Source: Xanthobacteraceae bacterium (lineage in GTDB: Bacteria; Pseudomonadota; Alphaproteobacteria; Rhizobiales; Xanthobacteraceae). Taken from it: a stretch of DNA of 6,823 nucleotides. This document shows, one piece after another, positions 1 through 5,113 of the stretch. Location: contig JASHYD010000505.1 in assembly GCA_030043175.1 (NCBI GenBank), positions 1-6,823 on the forward strand. Direction: 5' to 3'. The position numbers and the translations under genes were made by a program. Each line of letters opens with the position of its first letter. The stretch's first letter is position 1. The notes beneath the pieces were generated by a model. That model searched no databases, was not told where the DNA came from, and saw nothing but the letters and a program-made list of their open reading frames with translations.

Positions 1-25
1 GTCCGCGGTAGCGGCGAACCTTAGC

Positions 26-967
26 TCAAGTCACCGGTGTCGGCAGCTCCCGGCCGGCGAAATGCGCCGTCAGGTTGTCGATCATCAGCTGGCCGATGGC
101 GGTGCGGGTCTCTACGGTGGCGCTGCCATGGTGCGGTTGCAGCAACACGTTAGGCAACTTAAGGAACATCGGCGCAATCCGTGGCGAGTTCTCGAAGACA
201 TCAAGCGCCGCAAAACCAAGTCGGCCGTCACGTAGGCATTCGATCAGCGCTGCCTCGTCCACGACGCTGCCGCGCGCGACATTGATCAGCGTTCCTTCGG
301 GCCCAAGCGCCTCGATCACGGAAGCGGAGATCAGGCCTCGCGTCTCTTCGCCGCCTTTGCACGCGACCATTAGAAAATCACTGCGCCGTGCCAGTTCGAC
401 GAGGTCGGAAATGTATTCATAGGGTATACCGGGTTTCGGCCGCGGTCCATGCCACACGACCTTCATGCGGAACGCCTGGGCCCGATCCGCGATGGCGCGG
501 CCGATGCCGCCAAGCCCGACCACGCCTAAGGTCTTGCGGCCGATACTGCGGCCGAGCCTGATTGGCCCCTTGAGCCATTCGCCGCTGCGCACATAACGGT
601 CGGCATAGGTGATCTGCCGCGCCGAAGCGAGCATCATGCCGATGGCGAGATCGGCGCATTCGTCCGCCATCACGCCCGGCGTGTTGGTGACGGGAATGCC
701 ACGCTCGCGCGCCGCCGCAAGATCGATGCCATCGACCCCGACGCCGAAGCACGAGATGATTTCGAGCGTCGGCAGCGACGCGATGAGCTCCCGAGTGGCG
801 CCGCGATTAGCTTCGGTTGCAATCGCCCTGATACTGACCTTGAGGTCGCGACTGAGCGTTCCTTCTGGCAGGGGGTAGACAGTGAAGTGGTGAAGCTCGA
901 ACAGCTCCGCAAGCGCGCTCATCGTGGCCGGCGGAAACACGCCGAGTGATAGAACGACGGGCTTCAT
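26..967 (-). CDS. D-isomer-specific 2-hydroxyacid dehydrogenase (glyoxylate/hydroxypyruvate reductase-like)
   Basis: Cytosolic NAD(P)H-dependent oxidoreductase that interconverts 2-oxoacids and D-2-hydroxyacids; glyoxylate or hydroxypyruvate are the usual substrates of the closest-looking subgroup. The protein is 313 aa from the ATG at 967, normal for the family. Counting from that ATG, the substrate loop VGVDGIDL lies near residues 76-83, the Rossmann motif GLGGIG at 151-156, NVARGSVVDE with catalytic Arg at 232, and QPHHGSAT with catalytic His at 279. The strand after the Rossmann motif ends WHGPRP with an Arg and no acidic residue, which suggests NADP(H). The third catalytic residue is odd: the usual Glu of DVFENEP is Ser261 (DVFENSP). 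An in-frame TTG at 979 overlaps the stop of the upstream gene (TTGA) and has an AAGG-type site 9 nt before it, so a 317-aa product translationally coupled to that gene is possible. It is the last gene of a three-gene run. The family call is firm; the substrate is not known. Confidence 0.9.
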   Translation of the reverse strand: MKPVVLSLGVFPPATMSALAELFELHHFTVYPLPEGTLSRDLKVSIRAIATEANRGATRELIASLPTLEIISCFGVGVDGIDLAAARERGIPVTNTPGVMADECADLAIGMMLASARQITYADRYVRSGEWLKGPIRLGRSIGRKTLGVVGLGGIGRAIADRAQAFRMKVVWHGPRPKPGIPYEYISDLVELARRSDFLMVACKGGEETRGLISASVIEALGPEGTLINVARGSVVDEAALIECLRDGRLGFAALDVFENSPRIAPMFLKLPNVLLQPHHGSATVETRTAIGQLMIDNLTAHFAGRELPTPVT

Positions 968-975
968 TGGCCGGA

Positions 976-2160
976 TCAAATTTCGAAGACCTTTTTTTCA
1001 GTCAGGTGCAAGCACTCGCTAGGCCCATTGGCCTCGACGAGGTAATTGTCGCAGATGACGGCGAACAGGGCATCGGTCTCGTAACCGGGATGCACCGCCA
1101 GATTCATGCCGGCCGCAAGCGTCATCGTCTCGTCGGACCGCACCAGCGGCCGTTCGACCAGATCATATCCCTGGCCGTGGCAATAGAGGCGCAGTTCAGG
1201 CGGGAAATTCCGGCTGCGCATGTATTCGTCGTGAGCAGCGGCGATGTCGCGGCACGAGGCCCCCGGTTTGATCAGCGACAACGTGTGATCCTGTGCGGCC
1301 TTCATGGCGGCAAAGCCATCCAGGAGTTGCTGCGTCGCCTTACCGAACACGAGGGTGCGGGCGAGTTCGGTGTAGAAGCCCCCCGGGCCGTTGTTCTCGA
1401 TCAGAATGGTGAAGTGCTCCCCCGGCTTGAGGGCGCGTCCCTGCTGGTAGCGATCAGCGAAGCCGGACCGCACCCCGAGCGGGGCCGAATTGCCGAGAAA
1501 CAGCCCCTGCTCACTGCCGAGCAGGCGTCCTTCGTATTGGGCGAGCGCCGTGATATCAGTGTCGCGCATGCCGGGCCTCACCTCTGCGAGCAGCCGTGCA
1601 AAGATTTCGTCCTGCATATGCGCCGCCTGGCGAATAGCGCTGATTTCCTCGGGGCTTTTGATGGCTTTGATCCAGTCGATGGTTTCCGTCATGTCTGTCA
1701 GCCGGAGCGGCGTCAAATCGCCTGCGATGCGGGTCACGAATTTGTGCGGCAGCGCCCCGCCGCCCGCGATCCCAACGACTTTGTAGTTTCGCCGCCTGAT
1801 GTCCGACACCACCAGCTCGGCGTGGTACTCATCGGTGTAGGCGACCGATGTGAAGGCCGGCGTGGTGAGGATTTCTCCGACCCCGCGATGGATCTCATCA
1901 TTGCCGCCAAGCTTGCGACGGCCGCCCCGCGGGCCCATATCGATGACCGTCATCCAATCGTTGAAATGAAACACCACGGTCTTCGGGTAGCCGTTGGTGG
2001 CGGGATGATCGGTGAGCCATTTGACATGACCACCGAGCCAGTCGTTATTGCTCTGCACGACGAGAGCATCGACACCCTGCTCTGCCATCGCGTTGCGCAC
2101 CGCCACCCAACGGCGGTCAAGCTCGGCATCCGATATCGGATTGAGCAGTCTTTCGTTCAT
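976..2160 (-). CDS. M24 family 'pita-bread' hydrolase, creatinase/Xaa-Pro peptidase-like, with a degenerate metal site
   Basis: A 394-aa cytosolic protein with the two-domain creatinase/prolidase layout. The N-terminal creatinase-N-like domain covers about residues 10-155, with a NDWLGGHVKWLTD segment where relatives have N-x-x-YLTGF. The C-terminal pita-bread domain runs from about 170 (IKSPEEISAIRQAA) to the end. The metalloprotease ligands D, D, H, E, E are mostly not kept: the segment ILIENNGPGGFYTELARTL (252-270) has Glu at 255 and 265 where Asp is expected, His328 (HGQGYDL) is kept, the Glu of EPG is His357 (AVHPGY), and the last Glu is Cys370 (VICDNYLV). FYTELARTL resembles the corresponding stretch of creatinase, a metal-free member of the fold. 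A hydrolase or lyase acting on a small C-N or related bond is therefore more likely than a dipeptidase; the substrate is unknown. A GAGGGG ribosome site (2169-2174) sits 8 nt before the ATG. It lies 30 bp after the epimerase and abuts the dehydrogenase. Confidence 0.85.
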   Translation of the reverse strand: MNERLLNPISDAELDRRWVAVRNAMAEQGVDALVVQSNNDWLGGHVKWLTDHPATNGYPKTVVFHFNDWMTVIDMGPRGGRRKLGGNDEIHRGVGEILTTPAFTSVAYTDEYHAELVVSDIRRRNYKVVGIAGGGALPHKFVTRIAGDLTPLRLTDMTETIDWIKAIKSPEEISAIRQAAHMQDEIFARLLAEVRPGMRDTDITALAQYEGRLLGSEQGLFLGNSAPLGVRSGFADRYQQGRALKPGEHFTILIENNGPGGFYTELARTLVFGKATQQLLDGFAAMKAAQDHTLSLIKPGASCRDIAAAHDEYMRSRNFPPELRLYCHGQGYDLVERPLVRSDETMTLAAGMNLAVHPGYETDALFAVICDNYLVEANGPSECLHLTEKKVFEI

Positions 2161-2190
2161 CTCTGGCGCCCCTCGTGAAAGATGATGCGA

Positions 2191-3207
2191 TCAAATGCCG
2201 TGATAAGCACGAAACCAGTCAACGAATTTCCCGATGCCCACCTCAATTGGCGTATGGGGGGCAAATCCGATGGCCTTTCGCAAGTCCTCCACATCCGCAC
2301 AGGTTTCCGGAACATCGCCCGGCTGCATCGGCAAGAGTTCCCGGATCGCCTTTTTGCCAAGCGCCGTCTCGATAAGGCGCACCACTTCCAAGAGGTCCAC
2401 CGGGCTATGATTACCGATATTGTAGATGCGCCAGGGCGCTGTGCTCGTGCCTGGATCCGGGCTATCGCCCGACCACGCCGCATTTCCCTGCGCCACATGG
2501 TCGATGAGTTTCACCACCCCGTTCGTCACGTCATCGACATAGGTGAAATCCCGCCGCATGTCGCCGCCATTGAAGAGCTTGATAGGCCGCCCCTCGAGAA
2601 TCGCTGCCGCGAACAGCCACATCGCCATGTCGGGCCGGCCCCATGGGCCGTACACGGTGAAGAACCGCAGGCCGGTTGCGGGAAGATCGAACAGGTGGGC
2701 GTAAGCGTGGGCCATCAGCTCGTTGGTTTTTTTGGATGCACCATAGAGGCTGAGCGGGTGATCGACATTCTGTCCGGTGCTGAACGGCATTTTCGTGTTA
2801 GCGCCGTAGACCGAAGAAGATGACGCGTAAAGCAGGTGGCGCGTGCCTGCGTGCCTGCAGCCCTCCAGCACGTTCAAAAACCCGCAGATGTTGGAATCGA
2901 TGTAGTCGTGTGGCGCCGACAGCGAGTGACGTACACCCGCCTGGGCCGCGAGATGGACCACCTGGGCAAACCCGTAGTTGGCGAACAATGCGGCCATGCC
3001 ATCGCGGTCGGCAAGGTTGAGCTTTAAAAATTGAAATTTGTCATACCGCGCGAGTTCTCCGAGGCGCGCTTGCTTGAGCTTGGGGTCATAATAGGCGTTA
3101 AGGTTATCGGTTCCAACGACGTCGCGGCCATCCTCCAGCAGGCGTCGAGCAACGTGGAATCCGATGAAGCCGGCGGCCCCGGTGACGAGAATCGGTGTCG
3201 CCGGCAT
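2191..3207 (-). CDS. lpsL: UDP-glucuronate 4-epimerase (NAD-dependent SDR)
   Basis: Converts UDP-glucuronate to UDP-galacturonate in the cytosol, providing GalA for lipopolysaccharide, capsule or exopolysaccharide. The 338-aa length is typical of this family. Visible motifs are the NAD-binding TGAAGFIG (9-16), HLAAQAGVRHS (85-95), SSSSVYG (129-135), the catalytic YGASK with Tyr155 and Lys159, RFFTVYGPWGRPDMA (181-195), MRRDFTYVDD (217-226) and MQPGDVPETCAD (294-305). The last three are characteristic of the UDP-GlcA epimerase branch rather than GalE. I place the start at the ATG at 3207, not at the in-frame codon at 3258: AAAGGA lies 8 nt upstream of 3207, and the 17 residues in between do not look like part of the fold. 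It heads the minus-strand run of three genes. The symbol follows rhizobial LpsL and is by family resemblance only. Confidence 0.93.
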   Translation of the reverse strand: MPATPILVTGAAGFIGFHVARRLLEDGRDVVGTDNLNAYYDPKLKQARLGELARYDKFQFLKLNLADRDGMAALFANYGFAQVVHLAAQAGVRHSLSAPHDYIDSNICGFLNVLEGCRHAGTRHLLYASSSSVYGANTKMPFSTGQNVDHPLSLYGASKKTNELMAHAYAHLFDLPATGLRFFTVYGPWGRPDMAMWLFAAAILEGRPIKLFNGGDMRRDFTYVDDVTNGVVKLIDHVAQGNAAWSGDSPDPGTSTAPWRIYNIGNHSPVDLLEVVRLIETALGKKAIRELLPMQPGDVPETCADVEDLRKAIGFAPHTPIEVGIGKFVDWFRAYHGI

Positions 3208-3215
3208 GGCGAAAA

Positions 3216-3221
3216 TCCTTT
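3216..3221 (-). promoter_or_regulatory. Ribosome binding site of the epimerase gene
   Basis: On the minus strand this reads AAAGGA, followed by 8 nt and then the ATG at 3207-3205. It is the best Shine-Dalgarno match near the gene and decides the start in favour of 3207 over the upstream in-frame codon at 3258. Confidence 0.7.
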
Positions 3222-3268
3222 CTAGCTCAACATCGTGAGAACGCGATATAAACGACAACCCGCCACGC

Positions 3269-3343
3269 GGCTCTGGAGGGAGTTTGTGGCCTGCGGCCAG
3301 GCTGGTTCCCGACCTGAGAGCCCCAACCCGTCAACCAGCATCG
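3269..3343 (+). repeat. Two-box repeat, copy A
   Basis: Box 1 (3269-3284) reads ggctctggagggagtt and box 2 (3325-3343) reads aacccgtcaaccagcatcg. Both recur downstream of the transferase gene at 4795-4810 (14 of 16 identical) and 4823-4841 (18 of 19 identical), in the same order and orientation. The distance between box starts is 56 nt here and 28 nt in copy B. A small hairpin TGGCC-tgc-GGCCA (3287-3299) sits between the boxes, and GCTGGTT (3301-3307) can pair with AACCAGC (3333-3339) inside box 2. What the element is remains unknown. Confidence 0.55.
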
Positions 3344-3426
3344 GTTACTACGCCCCAGCTGCAACGAGGCTCGGGTTCGGACAGATTCTTTGTACATCGA
3401 GCAACAGGACAATCCACAGTAAGGGT

Positions 3427-3472
3427 GGCGCCTGCACCAGCCAAACGCCAAAGCGTTTCTGGCTGGAGCGCC
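3427..3472. repeat. Large imperfect hairpin in the intergenic region
   Basis: The arms pair as GGCGC (3427-3431) with GCGCC (3468-3472), CCAGCC (3437-3442) with GGCTGG (3461-3466), and AAACGC (3443-3448) with GCGTTT (3453-3458). This gives 17 base pairs closed by a 4-nt loop (CAAA), with a 5-versus-1 internal loop and a 2-nt bulge. No T-tract follows on either strand, and it lies upstream of genes on both sides, so an ordinary terminator is unlikely. It may be a REP/palindromic element, part of an untranslated leader, or a small structured RNA. Confidence 0.6.
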
Positions 3473-3486
3473 AACGAGTCCGGTAG

Positions 3487-3507
3487 GACGTTAGCGGGCC
3501 CAACGTC
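3487..3507. repeat. Inverted repeat GACGTT-N9-AACGTC
   Basis: Perfect 6-bp arms (3487-3492 and 3502-3507) surround a 9-nt centre that contains GGGCCC. It starts 14 nt after the larger hairpin and about 260 nt before the transferase start. The symmetry would suit a dimeric regulator, but a short chance palindrome is also possible. Confidence 0.35.
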
Positions 3508-3768
3508 AAGCCTGTTGCACGGCCTTTGATCGATGCTATCGACGATACGATGCCGCGGGTTGCGTAACGCCGGCAGTGGCTGGGCTGGCGGACCGATTAT
3601 GGCAGAGGTCAAGCGTGGACTGGAGTTGACCCCGCGCGTGACCGGTGCCGCGCTTCGTGTCTGTCCTCACCGAGGACTGGTATTTTCTATCGCACCTCTG
3701 GCCACGGCGGGGGCCCGCCGGGGTCGAGCGCTATCGATGCCTTTGGCCCTGATATTGGACGGTCGGCG

Positions 3769-4788
3769 ATGTGGCATGAATTCGAGCTGATCATCACGGC
3801 AGCGGGGTGCAGCGCCGTTCTGATCCTAATGTTGCTGCCGATGTTCCGGCGGTACGCTCTGGCGCGCCCGAATGCGCGTTCCTCGCATCACCTTCCGACC
3901 CCTCAGGGCGGCGGCGTCGCGGTCATCCTGGCGGTCGCGATTGCGCTTGGCGCTGACGCCGCGCTCATCGGGCCGGAACCGACGGCGTTCGCTGATGTAC
4001 TGCCGCTGGGCGCGGCTGTCGCGATATTGGCCGTGGTTGGCGCCGTCGACGACATCTTGCCGGTTGCGCCGTTGTGGCGTCTCGCGGTTCAGGCCGTGGC
4101 TGTGAGCCTGACGGTCCTGACAATGCCCGACGAACTGCGCGCAGTGCCGGGCGCGCCGATGGCGATCGAACGTGCCGTCGAGATTGTGGCGGGGCTGTGG
4201 TTCGTCAATCTCGTCAACTTCATGGACGGCATTGACTGGATGACTGTCGCCGAAGCCGTTCCGGTCACCATAAGCATATTCATTTTCGCACTGTTCGGCG
4301 CCGTACCGCCGCTGGCCGGATCGGTTGCGCTGGCGTTGTGTGGGGCGATCCTGGGGTTTGCGCCATTCAACAGACCCGTGGCGAAGCTCTTCCTCGGCGA
4401 TGTCGGCAGCCTGCCGATCGGATTGCTTCTGTTCTGGCTGCTGCTGCAACTCGTCGACAACGGCCATCTCGCCGCCGCGATATTGCTGCCGCTTTATTAC
4501 GTCGCCGACGCCTCGATTACTTTGCTAAGAAGGCTCGCGCGCGGGGAGCGCATTACCGAGGCCCACCGCTCGCATTTTTATCAGCTTGCCGTGATCCGAG
4601 GACTTTCCGTGCGGACGGTGGTGCAATCGGTATTCGCGGTGAACCTGGCGCTTGCTGTGCTTGCGGCCCTTTCGGTGCGCATTTCATCCGTGGTGTTCGA
4701 CCTCGTTGCCCTTGCGAGCGGGGGCGGACTGGTAACGATGCTGCTGACCAGGATGTCGCGGGGCAAGAGCTACCCGCCAAGCCGCTAA
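3769..4788 (+). CDS. WecA/WbpL-type polyprenyl-phosphate sugar-1-phosphate transferase (glycosyltransferase family 4)
   Basis: Integral inner-membrane enzyme that transfers a HexNAc-1-phosphate from a UDP-sugar to undecaprenyl phosphate, starting assembly of an O-antigen or related glycan on the cytoplasmic face. The 339-aa protein has about ten hydrophobic segments, the first at about residues 5-25. Family motifs in order are PNARSSHHLPTPQGGG (34-49), the Asp pair VDD (93-95), NFMDGIDW (150-157), FLGDVGS with Asp211 (208-214) and the cytoplasmic HRSHFYQ box (266-272). The RSSH and HRSHxYQ motifs point to the WbpL/WecA branch rather than MraY. The ATG at 3769 gives a normal N-terminus, though the ribosome site before it is poor and no better start exists upstream. 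It converges on a WbpM/FlaA1-type dehydratase, a partner often found with such transferases, so the donor may be a 6-deoxy-HexNAc such as QuiNAc or FucNAc. The sugar cannot be read from the sequence. Confidence 0.92.
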   Translation: MWHEFELIITAAGCSAVLILMLLPMFRRYALARPNARSSHHLPTPQGGGVAVILAVAIALGADAALIGPEPTAFADVLPLGAAVAILAVVGAVDDILPVAPLWRLAVQAVAVSLTVLTMPDELRAVPGAPMAIERAVEIVAGLWFVNLVNFMDGIDWMTVAEAVPVTISIFIFALFGAVPPLAGSVALALCGAILGFAPFNRPVAKLFLGDVGSLPIGLLLFWLLLQLVDNGHLAAAILLPLYYVADASITLLRRLARGERITEAHRSHFYQLAVIRGLSVRTVVQSVFAVNLALAVLAALSVRISSVVFDLVALASGGGLVTMLLTRMSRGKSYPPSR

Positions 4789-4794
4789 CTAAGG

Positions 4795-4841
4795 GGCTGT
4801 GGAGGCAGTTGCGGCCTTGCGCAACCTGTCAACCAGCATCG
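4795..4841 (+). repeat. Two-box repeat, copy B
   Basis: Box 1 (4795-4810, ggctgtggaggcagtt) and box 2 (4823-4841, aacctgtcaaccagcatcg) match copy A at 3269-3343 in order and orientation, with 28 nt between box starts instead of 56. It begins 6 nt after the transferase stop codon, so the two copies bracket that gene. A hairpin again spans the space between the boxes. Confidence 0.55.
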
Positions 4842-4852
4842 AAAGGGCTGGT
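4804..4852 (+). terminator. Tandem hairpins after the transferase gene, candidate terminator
   Basis: The first stem pairs GTTGCG (4808-4813) with CGCAAC (4820-4825) around a 6-nt loop, and extends outward to 4804 and 4830 with one bulged C and one G-U pair. The second pairs ACCAGC (4832-4837) with GCTGGT (4847-4852) around 9 nt. They lie 15-64 nt after the stop codon. Neither is followed by a clear T-run (only tcctttct further on), so intrinsic termination is uncertain. Confidence 0.4.
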
Positions 4853-4908
4853 CTCGTGTCAGCTCCTTTCTGTGGTGTACAGGACATTGAGGAACGACCT
4901 CAGCGCAG

Positions 4909-4934
4909 GATGCAGGATCGCGATGCAGGGTCGC
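4909..4934. repeat. 13-bp tandem duplication
   Basis: Unit gatgcaggatcgc (4909-4921) is followed directly by gatgcagggtcgc (4922-4934), with 12 of 13 positions identical. It is non-coding and most simply explained by replication slippage. Confidence 0.6.
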
Positions 4935-5068
4935 GCGGTTTAATCCTCTGCGTGATGTTTTGCTCGGCCGTCCCGTTGGCGGTCATGGTGTCGATTGACA
5001 GATCAGTCGGTAACTATCGGTCGGTGCTAGCCAACAAGCCTGGCGGTCCAAGGCGGGCCGCTATCTCG

Positions 5069-5099
5069 GCGCGAGTGTGCTATGAGGAGACGCTCGCGC
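5069..5099. terminator. Hairpin past the dehydratase stop, candidate terminator
   Basis: GCGCGAG (5069-5075) pairs perfectly with CTCGCGC (5093-5099), and the stem continues to about 10 bp around an 11-nt loop, with a G-U pair on the plus strand or one mismatch on the minus strand. It lies 15 nt beyond the stop codon of the minus-strand dehydratase gene. There is no T-tract after it, so its role as a terminator is inferred from position and stem strength. Confidence 0.4.
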
Positions 5100-5113
5100 T
5101 CCACAGAGTGGGG

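Larger units (their letters stand above)
3208..3768. other. 561-bp intergenic region between divergent epimerase and transferase genes
   Basis: It must hold the promoters for both flanking genes, but I could not pick a convincing -35/-10 pair in either direction. Short open frames here have no ribosome site, no recognisable motif and no protein-like composition, so I call none of them. The stretch contains a two-box repeat copy (3269-3343), a strong hairpin (3427-3472), a small inverted repeat with arms GACGTT and AACGTC (3487-3507), and a 5-3-5 palindrome TCGAT-gct-ATCGA (3530-3542). The transferase reading frame stays open upstream of its ATG to about 3568, but no good alternative start is seen there. 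Confidence 0.6.
4789..5113. other. 325-bp intergenic region between convergent transferase and dehydratase genes
   Basis: No credible gene is seen. It carries repeat copy B, two hairpins right after the transferase stop, a 13-bp tandem duplication and a hairpin 15 nt past the dehydratase stop. A TTGACA at 4995-5000 lacks a suitably spaced -10 box. Its main role is probably transcription termination from both sides. Confidence 0.55.

Noticed and set aside
946..2178. 410-codon open frame on the plus strand, antisense to the M24 gene
   Set aside because: It lies over a gene with clear family motifs, shows no recognisable domain, and is the expected product of GC-rich codon bias on the opposite strand.
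3208..3258. 17-residue N-terminal extension of the epimerase from the codon at 3258
   Set aside because: The ATG at 3207 has a well-spaced AAAGGA site and starts right at the Rossmann fold, giving the usual family length.
3515..3543. TTGCAC at 3515 as the -35 of the transferase promoter
   Set aside because: The region 15-18 nt downstream (ctatcgacg) is too far from a -10 consensus to call, although a promoter must exist somewhere here.
3235..3790. Several short overlapping open frames in the 3208-3768 gap
   Set aside because: No ribosome site, no conserved motif, and low-complexity Arg/Ser/Pro-rich composition typical of non-coding GC-rich DNA.
4995..5023. TTGACA at 4995 as a promoter
   Set aside because: No acceptable -10 hexamer at 16-18 nt, and it would drive transcription antisense into the dehydratase gene.
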